Assembly (NCBI GenBank): GCA_049518775.1
Contig: JBEKRL010000051.1
Span: 1 to 13,739 of the forward strand
From: Bog-877 sp049518775
GTDB taxonomy: Bacteria; Chloroflexota; Dormibacteria; Aeolococcales; Bog-877
DNA: 13,739 nucleotides
Direction: 5' to 3'
The translations under genes were made by a program, and so were the position numbers. How positions within the stretch are numbered: the stretch's first letter is position 1; every line of letters begins with the position of its first letter. The notes under the pieces are model-generated. The model saw nothing but the letters and a program-made list of their open reading frames with translations. It was not told the DNA's origin and ran no database searches. Shown here in pieces: positions 6,325 through 12,564 of the stretch.

Positions 6325-7593
6325 TCAGTTCTTGCGCCCGGACCGGCGCCGGACCCAGTTCCAAAGGTCGCGGTGGATGGGGGTGAACTCGCCAAGCACC
6401 CGCTGCCCGGGTGCAGCCCCGGCGGCTGCTGCCGCAGCGGCCCTGGCCCCGAAGAGCTCGGGGCGGCTGTGCCGCCAATCGAGGACTTCGGCCCGGAGAA
6501 AAACCGCCAGCAGGCTGGCGACCGGCACCGCGACGAGCGCCCCCAGAAATCCAGCCGCCTCGATCCCCGCGAACAGCGCCAGCAGCGCCACCAACGGGTG
6601 CAGGCGAACGAACTTGGCCTGGATTCGAGGGGCCAGCAGATAGCCCTCGACGATGTGGATGGCAAGGAAGAGGATGAGGGTGAAGACTGCCAGCAGCGGG
6701 CTCTTGGTCAGAGCCAGCAGCAGGGCGACCGCCCCGCCCGCAAAGGGGCCCACCAGGGGGATCAACTCAAAGACGAAGGTGGCCACCGCGATCACGAGGG
6801 GAAATGGCACGCCCAGGGCAGCGGTCCCGGCACCGGCCAGCAGACTCACCAGCAGGGCCATCAGCAGCTGGGCCCTCACGTAGCCCCCCACCACCACGGC
6901 GAAGGCATCGAGCCCGAAGGCGACCTCGGTGCGGAGCCGGCTCGGCAGCAGCTCCTGGAACTGGCGCCGCAGGTCTCGCCCGTCCTTGAGCAGCCAGAAC
7001 GAGATCACCAGGCCCACGAAGATGTCGACCAGCACGGTCACAGTGCTGGTCACTCCATGCAGAAGGATGGCGGTGGCACCGGGGATGTAAGAGGTGAGGT
7101 TGGTGGGCACCACCCCCCCGCCGCCGACGTTGATGCCGTGCTTGCCCAGCTGGCTGCGGAGCTGGCTGATCTCGGTGTTGGCCCGGTGAAGCAGATGGGG
7201 GATCTGGGTGGCCAGCCCGCGCGCCTCTCCCACCAGCGGCCCCCCGACGATGTAGAACACGGCCGCCACCACCACCAGCCCCGCGATGAGGGTGGTCAGC
7301 ACCGCCAGGGAGGGCGGGAGGTGAGCTCGCCGCCTGAGCAGCCCAACCAACGGATCAGCCACGAAGGCGATCGCCACCGCCAGCACCAGGGCCAGGATCA
7401 CGGTCAGGATCGAGCTGAGCCACCCCACCAGCACCAGCAGCAGCTGGTAGCCGACGAAGAGGGCGACCACCACAGCGGCGGCCTTCACCCAGCCCCAGGT
7501 GCCCGGAGGAACGCCGTGGGGCGGATGCTCGGAAGGGGCCACCTGGGCTCCCGCCGATGCCTCCTTGGACGGGGCCGGCTTGGCAGGCGCCAC
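6325..7593 (-). CDS. AI-2E/PerM family transporter (UPF0118-type membrane protein)
   Basis: This 422-aa polytopic membrane protein starts with a soluble Pro/Ala-rich tail (1-30). Hydrophobic helices lie at about 36-58, 62-80, 97-118, 184-203, 243-262, 265-285, 286-312 and 333-366. A soluble stretch of about 60 residues (120-180) separates the helix blocks. Family signatures are LLKDGRDLRRQFQELLP near 201-217 and EGYLLAPRIQAKFV at 316-329, followed by LHPLVALLALFAG. Members are named for autoinducer-2 export but include Na+/H+ antiporters and proteins of unknown substrate; nothing here supports quorum sensing. The Ala-rich C-terminal extension (about 384-395) is not conserved. The start is GTG 7593; there is no ribosome-binding site, but TAGACT at 7600-7605 could be a -10 box for a leaderless mRNA. 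Confidence 0.92.
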   Translation of the reverse strand: MAPAKPAPSKEASAGAQVAPSEHPPHGVPPGTWGWVKAAAVVVALFVGYQLLLVLVGWLSSILTVILALVLAVAIAFVADPLVGLLRRRAHLPPSLAVLTTLIAGLVVVAAVFYIVGGPLVGEARGLATQIPHLLHRANTEISQLRSQLGKHGINVGGGGVVPTNLTSYIPGATAILLHGVTSTVTVLVDIFVGLVISFWLLKDGRDLRRQFQELLPSRLRTEVAFGLDAFAVVVGGYVRAQLLMALLVSLLAGAGTAALGVPFPLVIAVATFVFELIPLVGPFAGGAVALLLALTKSPLLAVFTLILFLAIHIVEGYLLAPRIQAKFVRLHPLVALLALFAGIEAAGFLGALVAVPVASLLAVFLRAEVLDWRHSRPELFGARAAAAAAAGAAPGQRVLGEFTPIHRDLWNWVRRRSGRKN

Positions 7594-7980
7594 GGGCTCA
7601 GTCTACGGTCTGGACGCCCGAGCTCCCAGGTCGAGCTGCGGCTTCAGCGGGTCGACTCAACCTCATTGACGGTTGCGCTCAGGGAGAGGCCCGGCCGTGC
7701 CCCCGATGACCTCCAACATCATCGCTGGCACCTTCGCAGCCGGCCGCGACGCGGGCGCCGTCATCCAACTCCGGCGCTGTCCCCCACCGATTCGATGGAC
7801 CCACAACCTGGGAGGTGGCGGCACCGGGCGGGCGGCCTGCCGGATCCCGGCCGCGCCGGACCACGCCGGGACGGCCTCTGCCCTGCCGTGGCGCGACCGC
7901 GGACTGGCAGTCGGGAGGACGCCGGTTGGTCGCGCCCGCGACCGCCAGAGGCCCGACTTGCGGCTGGGACGGACCTCGCG
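7594..7980. other. Intergenic region without recognisable gene
   Basis: These 387 bp lie between the metalloprotease stop and the transporter start, both on the minus strand. Open frames exist on both strands (for example plus 7673-7984) but have Arg/Gly/Pro-rich translations without motifs. I see no RNA gene and no repeat. Confidence 0.5.
7600..7605 (-). promoter_or_regulatory. Putative -10 box for a leaderless AI-2E transporter mRNA
   Basis: The minus strand reads TAGACT, six bases, then the GTG start. This places the likely transcription start at or next to the start codon. No good -35 was found 16-18 bases upstream, so confidence is modest. Confidence 0.4.
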
Positions 7981-8475
7981 CTAAGCGACAGCGCGACTGG
8001 GAGCCGGCTCGGGCGGCCCGAGCCGGCTGGCTTTCCACAGGTCTCCGCCGGGGATCACCCGATTGAGCAGAAGACTGAAGCCCGCCATCACCATCAGGGC
8101 CACCAAGTAGGAGGGGAAGAGCAGCGCCCCGGTGCTCCAGAGGATGGCTTCCACCAAGGGACCGACCACCAAGATGGTGCGGCGCTGGCTGGGGCTGATC
8201 CCGTCGATGAAGTACTTCCATCCGAAGCCCAGCCAGGGGAAGTGGCGGCTGTACCAGATCCGGGGGGCAAACCGAATCCCAAAGGCCCGAAGCGCCAGAG
8301 CGTGGGAGGCCTCATGGGCCACCACCACGAAGACGAAGAAGAACCAGATCACGAGCGCAGGTCTACCAAGAGCTCGCCCGACGCCACCTGAGCTCCCTTC
8401 TGGCCTCGTGCCGCCCAACTCCGCCGCCCGCCTCCAACTCTGGCCACGCTCAGATGGTCGCGCGTCGCGGAGCAT
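7981..8475 (-). CDS. Small membrane zinc metalloprotease-like protein (HExxH, M50/DUF3267-like)
   Basis: The protein is 164 aa from this start. A hydrophobic helix (about 42-53) carries HEASH (His54, Glu55, His58), the zinc-binding HExxH of intramembrane or membrane-bound metalloproteases. Two later helices follow: VVGPLVEAILWSTGALL, whose GPL resembles the M50 AGPL motif, and LVALMVMAGFSLLLNRV. After these comes IPGGDLWKA, where Asp145 could be the third zinc ligand, as in the N-P-x-x-DG region of site-2 proteases. The fold is likely that of small M50- or DUF3267-type proteins; substrate unknown. ATG 8475 has a weak GACGGA upstream; GTG 8523 (180 aa) has none; GTG 8352 would start just before HExxH. 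It lies close downstream of the acetyltransferase on the same strand. Confidence 0.75.
   Translation of the reverse strand: MLRDARPSERGQSWRRAAELGGTRPEGSSGGVGRALGRPALVIWFFFVFVVVAHEASHALALRAFGIRFAPRIWYSRHFPWLGFGWKYFIDGISPSQRRTILVVGPLVEAILWSTGALLFPSYLVALMVMAGFSLLLNRVIPGGDLWKASRLGPPEPAPSRAVA
8002..8028 (-). terminator. Strong hairpin inside the 3' end of the metalloprotease gene
   Basis: A perfect 12-bp stem (8002-8013 with 8017-8028) has a three-base loop and ends about 18 bases before the stop codon at 7981-7983. No T-run follows. It may act as a terminator or RNA-stability element within the coding sequence. Confidence 0.4.
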
Positions 8476-8585
8476 TCCGTCGCCCGCGAGTTGCAGTTCC
8501 GTCCCCCGTCGGAGGCTCGCCACTGCGGGCTCAGCTCGCGCCCCAGTACATCAATCCGCGAAGCAACGGCGCACGAGTCGGCGGC

Positions 8586-9092
8586 TCAGACCCGCGCCAG
8601 CCCGAAGTGCATCTCCACCTCGCCCACTGTGGGGTCGGAAGGGAGTGGCTGGGTTCGGCCCGTCAGCTCGAAGCCGTTGGCCTCGTAGCAGCGGCGCGCA
8701 GCCTGGTTGGGGACGCTCACCCACAGCCGGAGCTCCGAGCACCCGAGCCGCAGATGCGTCTCGACCACCGCTCGCACCAGCGCTGTGGCCACCCCCCGGC
8801 GCCGCGCGGTTGGCTCCACCCACATGGAGACCAGCTGCCCGCTGCCGTCCGGCTCCCGTACCCAGCCCGCAAAGCCGGCCCAGAGGTCGCCGTCCGTCGC
8901 CACCAGCATCGTCCGCCGGTCAGAGGCGACCGCCCGCCGCCGCCAGGCCTCAGCTGGCAGCTCCCGCTCAGCGGCCAGCGTGGCGCCGAAGGCTTGAGGC
9001 GCATCCGCCAGAGCCCGGAGTCGGATATCCCGGAGCCGGGCCCACTCGGAGGCGAACACCGGTCGGACCGCCAGCGACCCATCAAGGTCCAC
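8586..9092 (-). CDS. GNAT-family N-acetyltransferase
   Basis: The enzyme has about 168 aa, normal for the family, and is cytosolic. GNAT proteins transfer acetyl from acetyl-CoA to an amine; the acceptor is unknown. Visible motifs are an N-terminal VRPVFASEWARLRDIRLRAL, motif A with VSMWVEPTARRRGVATAL (the R-x-x-G-x-A pyrophosphate loop), and motif B with NQAARRCYEANGFELTGR, which carries the typical Tyr and GF. Two GTG starts compete. GTG 9101 is one base from AGGAGG (9103-9108), too close to use. GTG 9092, three codons later, is ten bases away and is chosen. It is transcribed away from the PPOX-family gene, so the 9093-9373 region probably holds divergent promoters. Confidence 0.9.
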   Translation of the reverse strand: MDLDGSLAVRPVFASEWARLRDIRLRALADAPQAFGATLAAERELPAEAWRRRAVASDRRTMLVATDGDLWAGFAGWVREPDGSGQLVSMWVEPTARRRGVATALVRAVVETHLRLGCSELRLWVSVPNQAARRCYEANGFELTGRTQPLPSDPTVGEVEMHFGLARV

Positions 9093-9102
9093 CGAACTCA
9101 CG

Positions 9103-9108
9103 CCTCCT
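9103..9108 (-). promoter_or_regulatory. Ribosome-binding site favouring the second GTG of the acetyltransferase
   Basis: AGGAGG on the minus strand lies one base from GTG 9101 but ten bases from GTG 9092. Ribosome spacing rules favour the latter. Confidence 0.55.
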
Positions 9109-9360
9109 CAGGGCCAAGAGCCACAACCGCATCATCGGCGCCGACAAAGCCGCGCGTGGGACCGGGCTGGAGCCATGGAGCAGCCGCGAGGTCTGGGCTT
9201 GCCCGCACCACGGGGCGGCTCTCGCCTCGGCGAGTGGTGAGCGGTCTTCCGGGAGCTGAGCTCCGCGGATGGACCGGGCGCCGCGTGGCCAGGGTCCCGG
9301 GTTCGCCGGCCACCGGCGAGGCCGGACCGCCGCGACCGATGGCGGCCCGGTCGGTTTGAG

Positions 9361-9366
9361 TACGAT
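9361..9366 (+). promoter_or_regulatory. Putative -10 box for a leaderless PPOX-family mRNA
   Basis: TACGAT is followed by seven bases and then GTG 9374. This suits transcription starting at the start codon. No clear -35 is seen. A 7-bp hairpin (9303-9309 with 9313-9319) lies further upstream. Confidence 0.35.
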
Positions 9367-9373
9367 CCAGAAC

Positions 9374-10030
9374 GTGGCCCGCGCAACCATCGACCCCACC
9401 CCCCTGACTCAGGTGCGGCGCCACCCTGACCGTGCCTGCTACGAGCGCGACGCCATCTACGCCATCCTCGATGAGGGCCTGGTCTGCCACCTGGGCTTCG
9501 TGGCCGGCGGTCGCCCCTGGGTGATCCCCACCATGTACGCCCGCAAGGACGACTTCATCTACATCCACGGCTCCCCGGCTTCCAGGATGCTGAAGCGGTC
9601 CGCGTCGGGGGCGAATATCTGCCTGACCGTGACCCTGCTCGACGGCTTGGTCCTGGCTCGCTCGGTCGCCAGTCATTCGATGAACTACCGCTCGGTGGTG
9701 GTGATTGGGAGAGCCGAGCTGGTCAAACACAACGACCAGAAGCTGGAGGCCTTGCGGGCCCTCGTCGACCACGTGATCGAGGGGCGCTGGGAGGACGCCC
9801 GGCAGCCCACCGCCAAGGAACTGAAGGCCACCATGGTCTTGCGGCTGAACCTCAGTCAGGCCTCCGCCAAGGTGCGCCAGGGACCTCCGGTCGACTCCGT
9901 CCCCGACCAGTCGCTGCCGTTCTGGGCCGGGGAGATCCCCATCAAAGTCCGGCCCGGCAAGCCGATCCCCGCCCCGGGCCTCCGCGATCAGGTTTCGCCG
10001 CCCAGCTACGTCAGGGACTACCACCGCTAG
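9374..10030 (+). CDS. Pyridoxamine 5'-phosphate oxidase family flavin-binding protein
   Basis: The protein is 218 aa from this start. It has the split-barrel FMN-binding fold pattern of the PPOX-like family: TQVRRHPDRACYERDAIYA, then ILDEGLVCHLGFV, PWVIPTMYARKDDFIYIHG, SPASRML, and HSMNYRSVVVIGRAELV. The C-terminus has FWAGEIPIKVRPGKPIPAPG, usual in these roughly 210-residue members. They bind FMN or another flavin or F420 cofactor and act as oxidoreductases; the substrate is unknown, and true pyridoxine biosynthesis (PdxH) is unlikely. It is the only well-supported plus-strand gene here and ends 20 bases from the convergent membrane-protein gene. Starts at TTG 9356 or ATG 9269 are open, but the extra residues are Arg/Gly-rich and unlike the family; TACGAT supports GTG 9374. 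Confidence 0.9.
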   Translation: MARATIDPTPLTQVRRHPDRACYERDAIYAILDEGLVCHLGFVAGGRPWVIPTMYARKDDFIYIHGSPASRMLKRSASGANICLTVTLLDGLVLARSVASHSMNYRSVVVIGRAELVKHNDQKLEALRALVDHVIEGRWEDARQPTAKELKATMVLRLNLSQASAKVRQGPPVDSVPDQSLPFWAGEIPIKVRPGKPIPAPGLRDQVSPPSYVRDYHR

Positions 10031-10058
10031 CCGCAGGCTGGGCCGCGGAGCTAGCGGT
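10023..10058. terminator. Bidirectional terminator covering both convergent stop codons
   Basis: A 9-bp perfect inverted repeat (10023-10031 with 10050-10058) includes the TAG of the PPOX gene in one arm and the TAG of the membrane-protein gene in the other. A smaller CCGC/GCGG pairing is possible inside the loop. Its symmetry suits termination of both convergent transcripts, although there is no T-run. Confidence 0.55.
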
Positions 10059-10602
10059 TGACCAACAGGGCAAGCTGGCTGGGACCCCCCTTGAGCGCCG
10101 CAGAAAGGCGGTTCTCCACCCCCCGGGCGTGGAAGTAGGCCCAGACCCCGCCCACGATCCAGAGGACGATGAAGCCGAAATCGGCGGTCGGCGCGTGGGC
10201 GTACCTCTGGGTCAGCAGGAAGGCCCACAGCCCGAGCCAGAGGATCGCCATCCACCTCAGGACGGCGCCTTGCGTGGGACGGTGAGGAGGCACCATGAAG
10301 CAGGTCGCGCTGCTGTTGTTGCGGACCGCCGCCAGGTACTGGTGGCGCCGTCCCAGGTGGTGGAACACCAGAGTGGCGTCCTGACCGTTTCGCACCTTGA
10401 AGTCCAGCGGCACGGACTCCACCTGCTGCCTCTGGCCCGTGCTGGCATCCTGGACCCAGAACTCCTTCACGGTGATCGGAGGAACCGAGGCCCCGAAGAC
10501 CCGCTTGCGCACCAGCTTGCGCTCGGTCACCCCGCTGACAACGCCGGTGACCACGCTGAAGTACCTGCGCCGACCCAGCACCGCGATCCGGATGGTCTCC
10601 AT
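10051..10602 (-). CDS. Uncharacterised two-helix membrane protein
   Basis: The protein is 183 aa. Residues 1-105 form a soluble, beta-rich domain (RRRYFSVVTGVVSGVTERK, ITVKEFWVQDASTG, VRNGQDATLVFHHLG, HQYLAAVRNN). Two transmembrane helices follow at about 114-132 and 141-158, then a short basic tail. I do not recognise a family; the soluble domain may bind a ligand or partner at the membrane, but this is a guess. A longer frame opens at 10761, but its first 53 residues are Arg/Gly-rich. ATG 10602 is chosen because a good promoter (TTGACC, 18 bases, TATGGT) ends 11 bases upstream, leaving no room for a longer coding region or a ribosome-binding site. Confidence 0.75.
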   Translation of the reverse strand: METIRIAVLGRRRYFSVVTGVVSGVTERKLVRKRVFGASVPPITVKEFWVQDASTGQRQQVESVPLDFKVRNGQDATLVFHHLGRRHQYLAAVRNNSSATCFMVPPHRPTQGAVLRWMAILWLGLWAFLLTQRYAHAPTADFGFIVLWIVGGVWAYFHARGVENRLSAALKGGPSQLALLVNR

Positions 10603-10613
10603 CGCCGGGCGGG

Positions 10614-10643
10614 ACCATACCAGTCCAGTTCGACGCCGGTCAA
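10614..10643 (-). promoter_or_regulatory. Promoter of the two-helix membrane protein, nearly leaderless
   Basis: The minus strand reads TTGACC (10638-10643), an 18-base spacer ending TGG, then TATGGT (10614-10619). Both boxes are close to the sigma-70-type consensus. The ATG follows 11 bases after the -10, so the 5' leader is at most a few bases. Confidence 0.65.
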
Positions 10644-10907
10644 CGTACGCTGCCCGGCCGCCCCGGATCGGCCTCCTCGCGCTCGGCCCGTTCCCCCGAC
10701 CGGCGTTGGTGCGGCCTCTGCGCCGGCAGCTGTTGATCGAGACTGGCTGCCGCTCGAGCACCCGGCCGGGAGCTGTCCGCGGAGCTGGAGGGAGATCCCC
10801 ACCTCGGCCGCCCTCCGCGCCCGCCTGCGCGCTGGAGAAGATCCCCCTCGGCCGGACCCGGGCTGAGCCCGACGCGACAGCCGATCGGGCCGGAGAAGTC
10901 CCCGCGA

Positions 10908-10921
10908 ATCACCATGGTGAT
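10908..10921. repeat. Perfect 14-bp palindrome ATCACCATGGTGAT
   Basis: The sequence equals its own reverse complement and is AT-richer than its surroundings. It could be an operator for a dimeric regulator, but no adjacent promoter is evident. Confidence 0.4.
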
Positions 10922-11054
10922 GAGGGCCCGGCAAGATCGGAGGCCGGCCCGACCGATCGTGCGTCACCACCCGATCCACCGGTCATCACGGGGGAGCGCG
11001 CGGGGCCGCCGCCGAGCTCGGCAACCGACGACGACGTGGCCACCGCCGGCGACA

Positions 11055-11082
11055 GCGCCGGCGCCACCTAGGGCGCCGGCGC
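11055..11082. terminator. 11-bp GC hairpin, possible terminator for the PadR transcript
   Basis: GCGCCGGCGCC (11055-11065) pairs perfectly with 11072-11082 around a six-base loop. It lies about 100 bases downstream of the PadR stop on the minus strand. The stop of a weak plus-strand frame (TAG 11069-11071) sits in the loop. No T-run follows in either direction. Confidence 0.4.
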
Positions 11083-11184
11083 CGGGGGTCGGTCGACTTC
11101 TTCGCGCGGAGGTCTCAGCGACTCAGCCACCGCGCCTTCGGGGGCCGCTCAAGGCCGCCCCACTCTGGGAGCTGCTGGGCAGCG

Positions 11185-11838
11185 TCAGCGGGCGGGGCCG
11201 GGGCTGGAGTCCGCCCCTGCCTCGTCGGCCTCGTCCTCAGCCAGGATCCGGTAGAGGTTGCGCCTGGTGTCCTTCATCAGCTGGGCCGCCTTGGCCACCT
11301 GGGCCGGATTGCCCGCGTGGGCGACCTGGATCAGGGCACCGCCGGTCTGCCTCATCAGGGACAGCAGCTCGTGGACGTCGTCCCCCACCGCCCCCGAGAC
11401 CTCATCCCAGGGGGACCCGAGCTCGGCCCGGTGCTGCTCGGTGTAGGCCTGGCCGGCCTCGGTCAGGGTGAACTGCCGCTGGCCGTCGGACGCCTGGGAC
11501 CGGACCATCCCCTCGTCCTCGAGCTGCTGAAGGGCAGGGTAGACGGAACCGGGGCTGGGTTGCCAGACCCCCTTGCTCCGCTCGGTGATCTCCTGCATGA
11601 TCTGGTACCCATTCCGGGGCTGCTCCGCGAGAAGCAGCAGGGTGGCCGCTCGGACATTGCCGCGAGGGATCCGGCCTCCGTGGGGGCCGTGCAGCCGGCC
11701 TCTGAAGCCGCCCCGGAACGGGTGCCCAAACTCGCCTTCGCCGAAGGGGCCGAAACGGCCCCGCGCGCGCCGGATCGTCCCGCCCCTGAAGTCCGATGCC
11801 GCCTCTCGCTCATGATCCATGTGACACTTGCCTTCCAT
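11185..11838 (-). CDS. PadR-family transcriptional regulator with Gly/Arg-rich N-terminal tail
   Basis: The protein is 217 aa. Residues 17-60 form a Gly/Arg/Phe-rich, probably disordered tail. Residues about 61-135 are the PadR winged helix: NVRAATLLLLAEQPRNGYQ, then WQPSPGSVYPALQQLEDEG, which is the classic recognition-helix segment, then a wing ending RQFTLTEAGQAY. Residues about 145-200 are the helical dimerisation region. PadR proteins repress their own promoter and often a transporter gene; none is adjacent here apart from the broken MFS gene, which is on the same strand about 730 bp upstream. ATG 11838 is supported by GGAGG seven bases upstream (11846-11850). The promoter region carries two CGATATATC sites, so autoregulation is likely. 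The acidic C-terminus (EDEADEAGAD) is unremarkable. Confidence 0.93.
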   Translation of the reverse strand: MEGKCHMDHEREAASDFRGGTIRRARGRFGPFGEGEFGHPFRGGFRGRLHGPHGGRIPRGNVRAATLLLLAEQPRNGYQIMQEITERSKGVWQPSPGSVYPALQQLEDEGMVRSQASDGQRQFTLTEAGQAYTEQHRAELGSPWDEVSGAVGDDVHELLSLMRQTGGALIQVAHAGNPAQVAKAAQLMKDTRRNLYRILAEDEADEAGADSSPGPAR

Positions 11839-11845
11839 CGTGGCG

Positions 11846-11850
11846 CCTCC
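11846..11850 (-). promoter_or_regulatory. Ribosome-binding site of the PadR gene
   Basis: GGAGG on the minus strand lies seven bases before ATG 11836-11838. This fixes the start against the internal ATG at residue 7. Confidence 0.7.
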
Positions 11851-11857
11851 ATCTCAC

Positions 11858-11905
11858 CGATATATCCGATACGCTTAGGTTAGCTCATCGATATATCGCT
11901 GTCAA
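11858..11905 (-). promoter_or_regulatory. PadR promoter with two CGATATATC operator-like sites
   Basis: The minus strand has a perfect -35 TTGACA (11900-11905), a 17-base spacer and TAACCT as -10 (11877-11882). The spacer contains the palindrome CGATATATCG (11889-11898). A near copy (11858-11867, CGATATATCC on the plus strand) lies just after the -10. The copies are 31 bases apart, about three helical turns, so dimers would bind on the same DNA face. They are the AT-rich exception in a very GC-rich region. Binding by the adjacent PadR protein is inferred. Confidence 0.7.
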
Positions 11906-12564
11906 GCAGGTGGGGCTCCCCCGCATCTGGGCGTTGTCCGGAGCCGGTCGGTTGGTGCTGGAGCGAGGTCGGAAGCGGCCTCCCGGGGTGCCCCGGGTCG
12001 GGCCCGGTGGTGAGCTACCGGAGCGGATCTCCCGCAAGGGCTCACCGCTCGGGCCGCGGCCGGGCGCTTGAGGACAGCCTCGCGGAACTGCTTCCCGGTC
12101 TCCCTACGCACCCGCGCCCCCTACGCTGGCCGGTCCGCCCGCCCGCGGCTAGATGCTGCCGATCGCGCCCGCACCCCCCCCTCCAGCGCCTCCAGTCCCG
12201 GTCCGTGACCCTCACCGGGATGGCGCCGCCACCGGACAGCTGGCGGGCCGCCGACCCGGTTGTCAGTTTCGAGCCGGCCGCCGGGTAGTTGGCGGACGCC
12301 GCGGAGCTGCCGTCACGTTCTGCACACCGAGCGGGAGCAGTGGGGGGTGCGGCGGATACTCAGTGGGCCCGCCTCGGCGAGCTGCAAGCTGTTGGGGATC
12401 ACTCGCCCGGCGTCGTTCCCGGCCGCTGGCGATGCTGCCAAACTCCGCCGCCATGCCTTCCGCCTCGGCCATCACTCCCAGATCGCGGCCCTGCCAGCCC
12501 CCGACCCGGAGGCCGGGCACGGTGACGCACAGGGCCAGCCCCTCCAGCAGGCCTTCCCGTATGG
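11906..12564. other. Gap between PadR promoter and MFS gene; one weak coding-like frame
   Basis: No recognised gene lies here. On the minus strand, a frame from about 12475 (GTG ATG) to 12263 has G/C-rich third positions: MAEAEGMAAEFGSIASGRE and DPQQLAARRGG. It continues upstream as IREGLLEGLALCVTVPGLR, overlapping the end of the MFS gene. It has GGGAG only two bases before the ATG and resembles no family I know. A 7-bp CCCGGGG/CCCCGGG hairpin lies near 11984-11999. Nothing else stands out. Confidence 0.4.

Larger units (their letters stand above)
10644..11184. other. Gap without convincing gene; holds a palindrome and a strong hairpin
   Basis: No frame has recognisable motifs. A plus frame ending at 11071 has a tail (TGERAGPPPSSATDDDVATAG) with good third positions but no family signature. 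The gap includes a 14-bp palindrome at 10908-10921 and an 11-bp hairpin at 11055-11082. Confidence 0.45.

Noticed and set aside
6325..7593. Quorum-sensing (AI-2) export role for the membrane transporter
   Set aside because: The family name is historical. No luxS, lsr or receptor gene is nearby, so only membership of the transporter family is claimed.
6262..8391. A 709-codon open plus frame across the transporter and metalloprotease genes
   Set aside because: It is antisense to two recognisable genes, and its His/Gln/Gly/Asp/Pro-rich translation is the expected shadow of Leu/Ala/Val codons in GC-rich DNA.
8132..9359. Long plus frames (8132-9259 and 8454-9359) opposite the metalloprotease and acetyltransferase
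   Set aside because: Ser/Arg/Pro-rich translations, antisense to genes with clear HExxH and GNAT motifs.
9098..10618. A 506-codon open minus frame opposite the PPOX gene
   Set aside because: It is antisense to the PPOX gene and out of frame with the two-helix membrane protein; no motifs.
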